Part shown: one piece after another, positions 16,560 through 28,653 of the stretch
Layout of the letters: each line of letters starts with the position of its first letter
Numbering within the stretch: position 1 is the stretch's first letter
Source: Xanthomonas hyacinthi
GTDB taxonomy: Bacteria; Pseudomonadota; Gammaproteobacteria; Xanthomonadales; Xanthomonadaceae
Direction of reading: 5' to 3'
Length of the DNA stretch: 64,000 bases
Assembly (NCBI RefSeq): GCF_009769165.1
Contig: NZ_CP043476.1
Coordinates: forward strand, 1,867,001-1,931,000
Notes under the pieces: generated by a model
What the model saw: only the letters and a program-made list of their open reading frames with translations
Database searches by the model: none
What the model was told of the DNA's origin: nothing
Position numbers and translations under genes: made by a program

Positions 16560-19500
16560 TCAGAAGTCGTAGGACGCCGACAGGCGGACGGAGCGCGGCT
16601 GGGTGTAGTAGGTGCCGATGCCGTAAGTATTGGAAACGGTATAGGGATCGGTTTCGTAGGTGGCGTCGATCTGTACCGGCTTGCGTTCGTTGAGTACGTT
16701 GAACGCCTGCAGGCCGAACGCCAGCTTGTGGTCGGCGAAGGCAGGGCGATAGGTCGCGCCCAGGTCCACCAGCTTGGTCCAGGGTAGGCGGCCCGATTGG
16801 CCCGGGCTGGATGGGCTGCCGCCGCAGTAGTGGTAAGCCGAGCCGTAGCTGATCGGATCTGATTCGTCGGTGCCGTAGTAGCCCAGGCAGGACTTCGGCA
16901 TGCCGGACGCGATCTTCAGCGTGGCCGAGACCATCCACTCGGGGGTGAACTGGTAGGCGCCGAAGGCCTTCAGCTGGTGCCGACGGTCGTTGGCCAGATC
17001 GCCGCCCGCGTATTCCATCAGTGGGGCGGAGTCCCAGTCCTGGGTCTTGGAAACGTCGGTCTGGCCGATGTCGGACTTCACCTGGCCTTCGGTGTTGCCA
17101 TAGCTGTGCGACCAGGTGTAGTCGACGCGGCCGTACCATTTTTCATCGAACGGATGCTCCAGGAACAGATCGACGGCGGCGTAGGCGCGCTTGGCCGAAT
17201 CGGTGAAGCCCCAGTCCGAGCGCGACATCTTCAACGTTGTGTAGCCGGAGCCGTCCACGTTGGCGAGCTTGTAGGTGTTGCTCTCGCCAGGATTGAACAG
17301 CACGCAGCCCGGAATCGTGACCGAATCCGGATCGATACCCAGCGAGGTGAGCTTGCTCGACATCTTGTCGCTGTCGCAGACATCGTCGATCGCCGACTGC
17401 AGCTTGCGGTAGGTGAGCTTGGCGCCGGAGTTCCACTTGTCGCCGATGGTCTTCTCGAAACCGACGATGAGCTCGTCCTGGTACTGCGACTTCAGGTCGT
17501 TGGGCGTGAACGAGTTCGGATCCGGCGCTTCGCCGTATTCGCCGTTGCTGGACACCGGGCCGGGACCCAGCGCGGTCAGGCCGGCAGGCTCGCCGTTCGC
17601 ATCGATGCCGGTGTAGGTGAAATACTCGCGGGTGTAGGTCGAGGCCGAGGCGCCGCGGATGGCGACGCTGTTGGGCAGCGCGAGATAGTAGCGGCCGAGG
17701 TTGGCGAACAGCTTGAACGAGGAGTCGCCGAACACGTCCCAGCTCACGCCCATGCGTGGCGCCCACTGGTCGCCGCTGTCCACGTAGGCCACGTGGCTGC
17801 TGTTGAAGTTGGTGAACTTGTCGTTGCGCACGCCCAGGGTCAGCAGCCAGTTGTCGCTCACCTGCCAGCGATCTTCCAGGTAGTAGGCCTTCTGCTCCAC
17901 CGCCATGCTGGTGGCGGTGGTGAAGATGTACTTCTGCACGTAATAGCCGTTGCCGCCGGCAGCGCCGACCCCGAGGTTGGGATCGATGGCCACGTTCGGG
18001 TTGGAGGCCTTGCTGTAGATCCAAAGATAGCCCGGTCCGCTGGTATCGACGCCTTCGTTGTAGGCGTTGAAATACATGTTGTCCACGCCGGCGGTCAGGT
18101 CGTGGTTGCCGATGCGGTACTCCAGCTCCACGCGCAGGCCGCGGGTCTTGTTCTGCGCATTGGCGTTCTTGACCGTGGTCGAGGCCTGGCTATTGGTGAT
18201 TCGGGTGCCGCCGGTGATCGACGGATCCTGGTTGGTGGCGCCGCTGATGTAGGGCAGGTCCGAGGACGCCGGATTGGCCTGGTAGTCTTTCTCGCGACTG
18301 CGGCCCCAGGTCGCGTTCAGGGTCAGGTCGTCGGTCAGGTAGCCGGTGTACTTGAAGATGTCGTCGGTGTCGGTGAGCTTGTAGGTGTCCGGAGAGGTGC
18401 CGGTGCGATCGCCTTCGCTGAGGGTGTCGTAGTCGTAGGACGTGTAGTAGCCGGCGCGGCGGTCGGTGTTCTGGATGCGCGTGTATTCCAGGATGTTGCT
18501 GTCGTTGATGTTCCAGTCGATCTTGCCGTAGAACTTCGGCGCGCTATAGTTGTAGTGGTTGCGCGCCTGGACGCTGTCGGCGCTGTTGTTGGTCGACACG
18601 CCCTCGGTCTTGTTGGATTCGCCGGCGACGAAGACGAACAGGCGATCCTCGATCAGCGGGCCGCCGGCGTAGGCGCTGTAGGTGGTGTTGGTGCTGGTGT
18701 CGCCCTTGCGCCGGCGATACAGGGTGCCGGCGAGGTCGGGGTTTTCGTAGGCGTAGTCGCTGGCCAGGCTGGCGCTTGGATACCAGATATCGCGCGGCGA
18801 ACTGGCCAGCGAATCCGGCGCCCAGGTGGTCTGGAAGCCGAAGTGCCACTCGTTGGTGCCGCGCTTGCCGACCTGGTTGATCACGCCGCCGGTGGAGCGC
18901 CCGTACTTGGAACTGTAGCCGCCGGTGTAGGTTTCCTGCTGGTCGATCGCGCCGTAAGGCAGGCTCAGGCCGCCGAGGTTGTTCAGCGGGTTGCTGACGT
19001 TGAATCCATTGATGTAATACGCGTTCTCGGTCACCCCGGAGCCGCCGAAGGACACCACAGAGCGGCTGCCGTTGGTGAATGCGCCGCTGCCGGAGACGGT
19101 GCCCGGAGCCAGCAGCGCGATCGCCTCGGCGCTGCGGCCCAGCGGCAGCGTATCCAGCTGCTCGGAGGTGATCACCGAGCGCGACGCGGTGCTGGTGACA
19201 TCGATCTTCGGCGCGCTGGCGGCGGTGACGGTCAGTGCTTCCAGCGTGGTCGCGTCGGCCGCTGCGAACGAGACTTCCGTCCCCGATCCGACGCGTAGCA
19301 AGACGTTCTTGCGCGTGTCGATCGTTTCCTCGCCGCGGCGCAGGATCACGGTGTAGTTGCCGATCGGAAGCGAACCGAGGGCGTAGCGGCCATTGCCGTC
19401 GACCGGCACGGTCCTGCTCAACCCGGTGTCGCTTTGGATCGTGATGCTGGTTCCGGTGGCCGGCGCGGAACCGTAGATGCTGCCGGTGGTGCTTTGCGCG

Positions 19501-19586
19501 TGGACGGCGCCTTGGGCCAGCGAAGCGCTGAGGATCATGGCCAGAGCGGCGCGCTTGAATGCCTTTCGATCAGGGCGGTTGCTCAT
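16560..19586 (-). CDS. TonB-dependent receptor, Oar-like with carboxypeptidase-regulatory domain
   Basis: The 1008-residue outer-membrane protein has a signal peptide (residues 1-30, ending AQGAVHAQ), an N-terminal carboxypeptidase-regulatory-like beta domain (about 33-110), a plug (about 120-240, SEQLDTLPLGRSAEAIALLAPGTV) and a 22-strand-type barrel ending in the required aromatic residue (SASYDF). Such receptors use TonB energy to import siderophores, carbohydrates or peptides; the substrate cannot be told. It stands alone with its own terminator. The roughly 380 bp upstream is unusually AT-rich and should hold its promoter. Confidence 0.92.
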   Translation of the reverse strand: MSNRPDRKAFKRAALAMILSASLAQGAVHAQSTTGSIYGSAPATGTSITIQSDTGLSRTVPVDGNGRYALGSLPIGNYTVILRRGEETIDTRKNVLLRVGSGTEVSFAAADATTLEALTVTAASAPKIDVTSTASRSVITSEQLDTLPLGRSAEAIALLAPGTVSGSGAFTNGSRSVVSFGGSGVTENAYYINGFNVSNPLNNLGGLSLPYGAIDQQETYTGGYSSKYGRSTGGVINQVGKRGTNEWHFGFQTTWAPDSLASSPRDIWYPSASLASDYAYENPDLAGTLYRRRKGDTSTNTTYSAYAGGPLIEDRLFVFVAGESNKTEGVSTNNSADSVQARNHYNYSAPKFYGKIDWNINDSNILEYTRIQNTDRRAGYYTSYDYDTLSEGDRTGTSPDTYKLTDTDDIFKYTGYLTDDLTLNATWGRSREKDYQANPASSDLPYISGATNQDPSITGGTRITNSQASTTVKNANAQNKTRGLRVELEYRIGNHDLTAGVDNMYFNAYNEGVDTSGPGYLWIYSKASNPNVAIDPNLGVGAAGGNGYYVQKYIFTTATSMAVEQKAYYLEDRWQVSDNWLLTLGVRNDKFTNFNSSHVAYVDSGDQWAPRMGVSWDVFGDSSFKLFANLGRYYLALPNSVAIRGASASTYTREYFTYTGIDANGEPAGLTALGPGPVSSNGEYGEAPDPNSFTPNDLKSQYQDELIVGFEKTIGDKWNSGAKLTYRKLQSAIDDVCDSDKMSSKLTSLGIDPDSVTIPGCVLFNPGESNTYKLANVDGSGYTTLKMSRSDWGFTDSAKRAYAAVDLFLEHPFDEKWYGRVDYTWSHSYGNTEGQVKSDIGQTDVSKTQDWDSAPLMEYAGGDLANDRRHQLKAFGAYQFTPEWMVSATLKIASGMPKSCLGYYGTDESDPISYGSAYHYCGGSPSSPGQSGRLPWTKLVDLGATYRPAFADHKLAFGLQAFNVLNERKPVQIDATYETDPYTVSNTYGIGTYYTQPRSVRLSASYDF

Positions 19587-20273
19587 TAGCTTGCCTTCGA
19601 TGAAGTGGGGGCAGGCCGCATATGAACGACCTTAACGCAAACGTAATAACGGCGTGCTAGTGCGTGCAATGGGCTGGGGCAGGATCTGCCATTATCCGCA
19701 TCGAATATGCGGAAATTTGTATAATTAATGGGTGGAACCGATATCTTGAACCATAGAAATGCGCAAATCGCCAGTGCCGATTGCTATACAGATAGAAGTC
19801 GCGCCAGGTGTCTTTTCTTGCCATTTATTGAAATGATGTGACATGAACCACATGTTTTGGCGAATTTTCAGCCTGTCTTTGGTTCGATGCGTGCCCTTTG
19901 AGGTGCTGGTGGAAAACTATTTGAGATGACGAATTCGACATATATTTTGCATTGCTACGGGTCGCATGAAAGTTGCAGCTGGGCCCGCAAACAGCGCTGA
20001 ATGGCTGATCGTCGCCTCTAGATGCGTCTCCTCCATCTACCTGGTCGATGGCGTTGTCGCTCACGGGTTGTCCGCCAGCGCTGTATGTCGCAGCGTCGGG
20101 CCTGGCGGTCAGGTCATGGCTTCGCGGCGCTGGCCGATGGCCTCAGTGCGCTGCTGTAGCGGTTGCCCGGTCCAGCCACTCCTTGGACATCAAGAAACTC
20201 GGCCGCTTTGGGCGGCCCGGGCATCGCCTCACCGGGATCGGACCCGCGTCAGCGACGATGCCGGCTGGGTACC
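19587..20273. other. Intergenic stretch, AT-rich, no supported gene
   Basis: About 690 bp upstream of the TonB receptor. It includes a TATAAT box at about 19718-19723 and a small hairpin (CCGCAT..ATGCGG at about 19695-19711). The sequence from about 19966 is higher in GC and probably contains further out-of-frame IS3 remnants, but no clear coding frame. Confidence 0.5.
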
Positions 20274-20612
20274 GGCATCGAACCCTCCGTCAGCAGCGTC
20301 GGCAACTCTTACGACAACGCCTTGGCCGAGACGATCAACGGGTTGTACAAGACCGAACCGATCCATCGGCGAGCGCCCTGGAAGACCCGCGCAGCCGTCG
20401 AACGGGCCACCCTCGCGTGGCTCTCATGGTTCAATAATCAACGCCTGCTCGAACCCCTCGGCTATCTCGCGCCCGCCGCAGCCGCGGCAAACGACTGGCG
20501 GCAGCAAGCAGATCGGGCCATGCACGCCTGTCCCACGCTGACTGGCCGCCGCCGCCAGGCTCAAGCCATGGCCGGAGGACACGCTGCGGGATGTGCCGGT
20601 CTTCCCGGTTGA
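20274..20612 (+). pseudogene. IS3-family transposase OrfB, C-terminal remnant
   Basis: About 80 residues match the end of IS3-type OrfB transposases: GIEPSVSSVGNSYDNALAET, NGLYKTEPIHRR, WLSWFNNQRLLEPLGYLAP. The catalytic Glu region is kept, but the upstream helix-turn-helix and the first two DDE residues are missing or out of frame. Confidence 0.8.
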
Positions 20613-20854
20613 GTGAGCGTGCTAATCAGGTCGCTCCATGGCAGCAAGCCGCCTGCATGGGCCGTGCGAATCGCTGGCCGCGATCGGCAACCGGCGGGCT
20701 GCCGCCAAGGCCGCGCGCTCGCGCCGGGACGCCGCTGCGCGGTATCGCGTCGCGATCTCCCCATGTGCGGCTGCAGCATGCCAATTGCGGCCACTGTGCT
20801 AGAAAGGAGCTGCTTCAAGCCGTCGTCCGCCACCGCATCTGCAGGGAGCCTGTC

Positions 20855-21472
20855 ATGATCGCTTTGTTCAAGGGGTTGGGGTTGTTGCTGGAGGACAACG
20901 CGCTGCACCAGCGCTCGTTCCCCGAACAGGTGGCGCACTGGCAGCACAAGAGCGAGACGCAGCTGCGTGCGGAAGTGGACCTGCTGGCCCAGGCCAAGCA
21001 GCAATGGCTGGTGGCCTCGATCATCGGCTGGCAGGCGATCTCGCTGGTCATCCTCGGCGTCATCACCAATCAGCTGTGGCAGCACGACTACCACGTGACC
21101 TTCTCGCGCATCGTCATCGTGTTCAGCTCGTGGGTCGCGATCCTGTTCGTGATCTGGTTCATCGCCAACATGTTCGACCGCACCGCCGGCTTCGAGCGCT
21201 GGCTCACCGCCTTCAACAGCCGCGAGGCGTTGTCGGCCGATGCGGATACGGTGGAGTGCGTCGCCGACGCGCTGAACATGGCGCGCAAGTATCCGGAGAT
21301 CCTCGAGTACAAGCGCGAGGTGGTGGCCAACCGCGAACTGCGCCACGAGGACATCCGCATCATGCGCGAGATGGGCCGCATCCGCCTGCATGCCGAACTG
21401 GTCGCCGCCCTGACCCAGTTCGAAGGCGTGCCGCCCGGCGGCCAGAACGGCGTGCTCCGCGTCGCCGGCTGA
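20855..21472 (+). CDS. Membrane protein of unknown function, two transmembrane helices
   Basis: The 205-residue protein has two central hydrophobic helices (about 51-73 and 82-105: LVASIIGWQAISLVILGVI and IVIVFSSWVAILFVIWFIA) flanked by an N-terminal amphipathic part and a C-terminal helical, charged part (EYKREVVANRELRHEDIRIM). I do not recognise the family. The start MIALFKGLG follows AGGGAGCCTGTC and is preferred over a long upstream extension that has no coding look. No neighbour suggests its role. Confidence 0.7.
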   Translation: MIALFKGLGLLLEDNALHQRSFPEQVAHWQHKSETQLRAEVDLLAQAKQQWLVASIIGWQAISLVILGVITNQLWQHDYHVTFSRIVIVFSSWVAILFVIWFIANMFDRTAGFERWLTAFNSREALSADADTVECVADALNMARKYPEILEYKREVVANRELRHEDIRIMREMGRIRLHAELVAALTQFEGVPPGGQNGVLRVAG

Positions 21473-21570
21473 ACCCGGCCGACGCGCCTGCGCGCGGCCC
21501 GGCAGGACGCGCTGCATCCTCGTCGGCCACGGACAATGCTTGCGCCACCGCACGGCCGCTGCCGCGCGCC

Positions 21571-21783
21571 ATGACCCGCTCAAAGCGACGTTGTAGTTTT
21601 CGATCGCGCGCCCTGCTTGCGGCGCTAGCTGTCGCCGCAGCATCGGCGACGTGCACGCGCGAGCGTTTCGCTTCGACGAATGGCGCCGGTTCGGCGCTGC
21701 CAGCGACCATCAGCGCCCAGAACGCGCCGACGCCATGCGCGCCGGAAGCGCCGTCTCCACCACGGGCCGCCCCTGCCCCGTAA
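21571..21783 (+). CDS. Possible small exported protein
   Basis: A 70-codon frame begins MTRSKRRCSFRSRALLAALA and continues AVAAASATC, which resembles a signal peptide, then a Pro/Ala-rich tail. No ribosome site stands out. It is the only plausible gene in the 480-bp gap between the membrane protein and the DUF1456 gene, and may be chance. Confidence 0.25.
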   Translation: MTRSKRRCSFRSRALLAALAVAAASATCTRERFASTNGAGSALPATISAQNAPTPCAPEAPSPPRAAPAP

Positions 21784-21954
21784 CGCGCCCCCCGCTCCGC
21801 CCCAGCCGCTTCATTGTTCAACCGCAAGCGGCACCACAGTTCGCGCCATCCCCTGTCGCTTGGCCCGGTGTCCGCAAAACAGGGGGCAAGAGCGGATGGC
21901 CCGAGGCCACCCAGAGTCCCTCCTGCAGGCAGCAGCCAGTCCACGCACGTCGCC

Positions 21955-22428
21955 TCAGCCCGCCGCGCGGATGCGCAAGGTCAGGCCCTTGAGGAAGTTG
22001 CGCAGCAGCTGGTCACCGCACAGGCGGAAGTTCTTGTGCTCGGGCTGGCGGAACAGCGCCGACAGCTCCGGCTTGGACACCGGGAAACCGGCATCGGCGA
22101 AGATCTGGTGCATGTCCACGTCCTTGAGCTGGAACGCCACGCGCAGCTTCTTCAGCACCACGTTGTTGGTGACCCGGATTTCCACCGGGCGCGCCGGCAG
22201 ACGCTCGTCGCGGCCGCGGTAGTGGAACACCAGCCCGTCGAGGAAATGCGCCAGGACCCGGTCGCTGCATTCGACGAAGCCGTCCTCGTCTTCCTTCTTC
22301 AGGTAGGCCGGCACCTGGGTCTTGTCGATCGGGAGGGCGGGATCGGCGAGCTGGACCGTGTCCACAATCATCTGGTCGCTCAGGTCGAGCAGGTAGCGGA
22401 TGGAGCGCAGTACGTCGTTGTTGATCAT
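21955..22428 (-). CDS. DUF1456 (YehS-like) protein
   Basis: The 157-residue protein has the two DUF1456 repeats: MINNDVLRSIRYLLDLSDQ at the start and MHQIFADAGFPVSKPELSALFR in the second half, each with a helical, possibly DNA-binding pattern. Length is normal for the family. Function is unknown. It is transcribed away from glpR with about 200 bp between them. Confidence 0.85.
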   Translation of the reverse strand: MINNDVLRSIRYLLDLSDQMIVDTVQLADPALPIDKTQVPAYLKKEDEDGFVECSDRVLAHFLDGLVFHYRGRDERLPARPVEIRVTNNVVLKKLRVAFQLKDVDMHQIFADAGFPVSKPELSALFRQPEHKNFRLCGDQLLRNFLKGLTLRIRAAG

Positions 22429-22627
22429 GGCCGGTCCGGTGCTGCCGGTAGCGTCCGGCGGGTGCGTAGTCTAGGCCGTGCGATTCATCCCGAGTAGGCC
22501 GCGTCGGGTCTGCCAGGGCGTTGCGCGGCGCGGCGCCGACGCATGGTGTCCGCTGTCCGGTTCGCGCGATCGCGGCCGGCGCGGCCACCGCTGTTGCATC
22601 CGCTCGCGCATGCGCCATCATCGGCGC

Positions 22628-23479
22628 ATGGACAACACGACCACCCCCAAGCCGAGCGCGGTGCCCGCGCTCAATCCGCGCCAGGAACGCCTGGTGGCGC
22701 TGGTGCGGCAGCAGGGCTATGCCGAAGTGGAGGGGCTGGCCACGCGGTTCGAGGTGACCCCGCAGACGATCCGCCGCGACCTGGCGCTGCTGTGCGAGGC
22801 CGGCCTGCTGCGCCGCTACCACGGCGGGGTCAGCCTGCCGTCGAGCGTGGAGAACCTGGCCTATGCGGCGCGCAAGTCGCTGCAGGCGCAGGAGAAGCGG
22901 CGCATCGCCACGCTGCTGGCGCAGCACATCCCCGACGACGCCTCGCTGTTCATCAATATCGGCACCACCAACGAGGACGTGGCGCGCGCGCTGATGGGGC
23001 ACAGCGGGCTGCGGGTGATCACCAACAACCTCAACGTGGCGGTGATGATGAGCGCCAATCCGAGCTTCGAGGTGGTGGTGGCCGGCGGGCGCGTGCGCGG
23101 CCGCGACCAGGGCGTCACCGGCGAGGCCACGATCGAGCTGATCCGCCAGTTCAAGGTGGATTTCGGGGTGATCGGCATTTCCGGCATCGATCCGGACGGC
23201 ACCTTACTGGATTTCGATTTCCACGAGGTGCGGGTGGCACAGGCCATCATCGAGCACTCGCGGCAGGTGTTCCTGGCCGCCGACCACAGCAAGCTCGGCC
23301 GCAATGCCATGGTCCGGCTCGGGCCGATCGCGCGGGTCCAGGCCTGGTTTACCGACCGCGCGCCGCCGCCGGAGCTGGCCGCCGTGCTGGCCGAGGCCGG
23401 CACCCGCGTGTTCGTTGCCGAGGGCGGCGCTGAAGGGGAGGCGGAGGTGGTGGCCGGCAGCCAGGCCGATCCGGACTGA
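22628..23479 (+). CDS. glpR: DeoR-family repressor, probable GlpR
   Basis: The 283-residue regulator has a DeoR-type helix-turn-helix (VEGLATRFEVTPQTIRRDLALL, then LLRRYHGGVSLP) and a sugar-phosphate-binding domain (FINIGTTNEDVARAL, VTGEATIELIRQFKVDFGVIGISGID, FLAADHSKLGR). GlpR represses glycerol genes and is released by glycerol 3-phosphate. It lies directly upstream of glpD, and GlpR-like operator repeats occur in the gap. I chose the start at 22628, where the domain begins. Confidence 0.9.
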   Translation: MDNTTTPKPSAVPALNPRQERLVALVRQQGYAEVEGLATRFEVTPQTIRRDLALLCEAGLLRRYHGGVSLPSSVENLAYAARKSLQAQEKRRIATLLAQHIPDDASLFINIGTTNEDVARALMGHSGLRVITNNLNVAVMMSANPSFEVVVAGGRVRGRDQGVTGEATIELIRQFKVDFGVIGISGIDPDGTLLDFDFHEVRVAQAIIEHSRQVFLAADHSKLGRNAMVRLGPIARVQAWFTDRAPPPELAAVLAEAGTRVFVAEGGAEGEAEVVAGSQADPD

Positions 23480-23588
23480 GCCGCGCCGCACGCGGTGCGC
23501 GTGGTCGAGGCATGCCGGCGTGGGGCGGATGCCGGGCAGCCCGGCGACCGGCTTGCGGAGGTGACGCCCCCGCATTTCGTGTGCGTTT

Positions 23589-23770
23589 ATGTTCGTATCA
23601 TTTCATTATTTTTACGTTAAGCCCTTGCCGGCGTCGCTATTGGCGGTGGGTGGGCTGCCGGAAATGCGGCCATCCCCCACGCGCGTATGCGCCACTACCA
23701 GCGGTTTGCCTTGGCGCTACGCTGCAGCGCAGCGTGCTATGTTCGTAAATGTTCGTTTACGATCTTTTCG
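23589..23770. promoter_or_regulatory. Candidate GlpR operators upstream of glpD
   Basis: The half-site ATGTTCGT occurs at 23589-23596, 23739-23746 and 23749-23756. The last continues as ATGTTCGTTTACGATCTT, close to the GlpR operator ATGTTCG-N4-CGAACAT. The region lies between glpR and glpD, where the repressor is expected to act. Confidence 0.55.
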
Positions 23771-23831
23771 TCCTTCGTCGTTGACTCGGGTGCTTGCCGG
23801 CCCGGGGACGCGACGCTTCCGGAGTCAGGCA

Positions 23832-25346
23832 ATGCGCGAGATCTACGATGTGCTGGTGGTCGGTGGCGGTATCAATGGCGTGGGCATCGCCCGCGACGCG
23901 GTCGGCCGCGGCCTGTCGGTGTGCCTGTGCGAACGCGATGACCTGGCCTCGCATACCTCCAGCGCCAGCACCAAGCTGATCCACGGCGGGCTGCGCTACC
24001 TGGAGCAGTACGAGTTCGCGTTGGTCGGCAAGGCGCTGGCCGAGCGCGAGGTGCTGCTGCGCCTGGCCCCACACATCATCTGGCCGCTGCGCTTCCTGCT
24101 GCCGCACCAGCCGCACCTGCGCCCGGCGTGGATGATCCGCACCGGCCTGTTCCTGTACGACCATCTCGGCCGCGGCCGCCGCACCCTGCCCGGTTCGCGG
24201 CGCATGGCGTTGCGCTCGGACCCGGTCGGCGCGCCGCTGCGCGAGGAATTCCGCACCGGCTTCGTCTATTCCGACGCCTGGGTGCAGGACGCGCGGCTGG
24301 TGGTGCTCAATGCGATGGACGCAGCGCAACGCGGCGCGCGGATCCTGACCCGCACCCGCTGCGTCGCGGCGCGCCGCGTCGGCGGCGTCTGGCAGGTGCT
24401 GCTGGAGCAGGCCGACGGGCGCCGCCAGGACGTGCAGGCGCGCGCACTGGTCAATGCCGCCGGGCCATGGGCGGTGCAGTTCCTGGACGACGTGGCCAAG
24501 GTCGGCCACGACCACGCGCTGCGCCTGGTCAAGGGCAGCCACATCGTGGTGCCGCGGCTGTTCGAGCACGACCACGCCTACATCTTCCAGCAGCCCGACC
24601 GGCGCATCGTGTTCGCGATCCCCTACGAGCACGACTTCACCTTGATCGGCACCACCGACGTGGACTACCGCGCCGATCCGTCCGCGCCGAAGATCGATGC
24701 CGAGGAGACGCGCTACCTGTGCGAGGCCGCCAACCGCTACTTCCTCAAGCAGATCGCGCCCAGCGATGTGGTGTGGAGCTACAGCGGCGTGCGCCCGCTG
24801 CTCGACGACGAGGAGGACAACGCCGCCGAAGTCACCCGCGACTATCTACTGGAGCTGGATGCGGACGACGGCGCGGCGCTGCTCAACGTGTTCGGCGGCA
24901 AGCTCACCACCTACCGCAAGCTGGCCGAGGAGGCGGTGGACCGGCTGGTCGCGCACGCCGGACGCAAGGCGCCGGCCTGGACCGTGCGCGGCGCGCCGCT
25001 GCCTGGCGGCGAGCGCCGCGACATCCACGCGCTGGCGCAGGAACTGCGCGCGGCGCGGCCGTGGCTGAGCGAGGCGACCGCCACGCGGCTGGCGCGCAAC
25101 TACGGCACCCGCGCCACGCTGCTGCTGGGCGAGGCCGCCTCGCTGCAGGACTTGGGCGAGCATTTCGGCGCCGACCTGTACCAGGCCGAGGTCGACTACC
25201 TGCGCCAGCACGAATGGGTGACCCAGGCCGACGACCTGCTGTGGCGCCGCAGCAAGCTCGGCCTGCGCATCGACGCGGCCGGCCGCCAGCGCCTGAGCGA
25301 CTATCTGCAGCAGGCGCCGGCCGCGGTGGCCGCCGCGCCCGCATGA
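23832..25346 (+). CDS. glpD: Glycerol-3-phosphate dehydrogenase (aerobic, FAD)
   Basis: The 504-residue membrane-associated flavoenzyme oxidises glycerol 3-phosphate to dihydroxyacetone phosphate and feeds electrons to quinone. It begins with the FAD Rossmann motif (DVLVVGGGINGVGIARDAVGRG) and shows family motifs SSASTKLIHGGLRYLE, VRPLLDDEEDNAAEVTRDY and NVFGGKLTTYRKLAEEAV. The start 23832 has a ribosome site (GGAG) and places the Rossmann strand at residue 3; a longer frame from 23589 is the operator region. Confidence 0.95.
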   Translation: MREIYDVLVVGGGINGVGIARDAVGRGLSVCLCERDDLASHTSSASTKLIHGGLRYLEQYEFALVGKALAEREVLLRLAPHIIWPLRFLLPHQPHLRPAWMIRTGLFLYDHLGRGRRTLPGSRRMALRSDPVGAPLREEFRTGFVYSDAWVQDARLVVLNAMDAAQRGARILTRTRCVAARRVGGVWQVLLEQADGRRQDVQARALVNAAGPWAVQFLDDVAKVGHDHALRLVKGSHIVVPRLFEHDHAYIFQQPDRRIVFAIPYEHDFTLIGTTDVDYRADPSAPKIDAEETRYLCEAANRYFLKQIAPSDVVWSYSGVRPLLDDEEDNAAEVTRDYLLELDADDGAALLNVFGGKLTTYRKLAEEAVDRLVAHAGRKAPAWTVRGAPLPGGERRDIHALAQELRAARPWLSEATATRLARNYGTRATLLLGEAASLQDLGEHFGADLYQAEVDYLRQHEWVTQADDLLWRRSKLGLRIDAAGRQRLSDYLQQAPAAVAAAPA

Positions 25347-25465
25347 GGCAAGCACCGCGGCCGGCGTGCCCGTCCCGGGCGCCGGCCGCGCGTGCGCAAT
25401 CGCCGCGCGCGATCGGCATCCGCCGCCGCGCGCGAACCTGGGAACGACCGTGGAGGGTGGCAGGC

Positions 25466-25527
25466 ATGTGCAAGACGACGACCGGCATGACCGGCAAGAC
25501 GACGACCGCAGTGCGGGAGCAGCACGA

Positions 25528-25531
<4 letters not shown>
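25466..25531 (+). CDS. Leader ORF coupled to glpF
   Basis: A 21-codon ORF (Lys/Thr-rich, with KTTT twice) has a strong ribosome site GGAGGG 8 nt before its ATG. Its TGA overlaps the glpF start (ATGA). The DNA holds a direct repeat CAAGACGACGACCG at about 25470 and 25492. It may aid translation of glpF by coupling; a function for the peptide is not implied. Confidence 0.4.
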
Positions 25532-27940
<2,409 letters not shown>

Positions 27941-27950
27941 GGTGTTCAAT

Positions 27951-28013
27951 GTAGCGGCTTCAGCCGCGACCGGGCTTTACCGATAGCGCCCGTCGCGGCT
28001 GAAGCCGCTCTAC
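27951..28013. repeat. REP-like perfect hairpin after glpK
   Basis: The near-perfect arms GTAGCGGCTTCAGCCGCGAC and its complement surround a short loop (CTTTACCGATAGC). It lies 10 bp past the glpK stop and between convergent genes, where it may also terminate transcription. Confidence 0.75.
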
Positions 28014-28047
28014 AGCAACCGCATCCGCATCGACGTGCCGGCCAGCC

Positions 28048-28650
28048 TCACAACGTATCGCGATGCTTCCCGCGCCACGGCCGGTACCAGGTGCGGATCG
28101 CGGCGATGTCGGCGTGCATGTCGGCGCTGCTGTGGAACAGCGGGCCGAGGCCGACGGTGCGGCTGGGATAGTCGAAGTACACCGGGAAGATCGGGATCTC
28201 GGCGCCATGCGCGATCTTCCAGAACCCGACCTTCCACTTCTCCACCCGCTTGCGCGTGCCTTCGGGGGTGATCACGTACCACATGCGCGGCGCCTGCCGG
28301 ATCAGCGCCACCGCCTGCTCGACCACCCCGCGCGGCGACTTGCGGTCCAGCGGGATGCCGCCGAGCTTGCGCAGCAGCGGACCCAGCGGCCACCAGAACA
28401 GCTGGGTCTTGCCCAGCACGCGCACCTCGAAGCCGACCGCGAACTTGACCGCGAAGCCCAGGAACCCATCCCAATTGGACGAGTGCGGGGCGACGATCAT
28501 CACCAGCTTCGGCACGTCCGGGAACTGGCCCACCACCCGCCAGCCGGCCAGGCGCAGCGCGGTGCGGCCGAGCCAGCGGCCGAAGCGGCTGGGCTTGACC
28601 ATCGGCATGTTGGGGGTGGCGGGCGGCAACGAAAAATCGCGTTCGGTCAA
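28048..28650 (-). CDS. 1-acyl-glycerol-3-phosphate acyltransferase-like protein
   Basis: The 200-residue protein has the PlsC HxxxxD catalytic motif in APHSSNWD and the substrate motif ITPEGTRKRVEKWK. A second small-residue stretch, LGGIPLDRKSPRG, follows the family pattern. It likely acylates lysophosphatidate or a related lipid at the inner membrane. It lies 4 bp from the arfB stop on the same strand, so the two are co-transcribed. Confidence 0.85.
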   Translation of the reverse strand: MTERDFSLPPATPNMPMVKPSRFGRWLGRTALRLAGWRVVGQFPDVPKLVMIVAPHSSNWDGFLGFAVKFAVGFEVRVLGKTQLFWWPLGPLLRKLGGIPLDRKSPRGVVEQAVALIRQAPRMWYVITPEGTRKRVEKWKVGFWKIAHGAEIPIFPVYFDYPSRTVGLGPLFHSSADMHADIAAIRTWYRPWRGKHRDTL

Positions 28651-28653
28651 AAG

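Noticed and set aside
20591..20854. N-terminal extension of the membrane protein at 20855
   Set aside because: 88 Arg/Gly-rich codons without a domain; the ATG 20855 has a ribosome site and begins the conserved-looking part.
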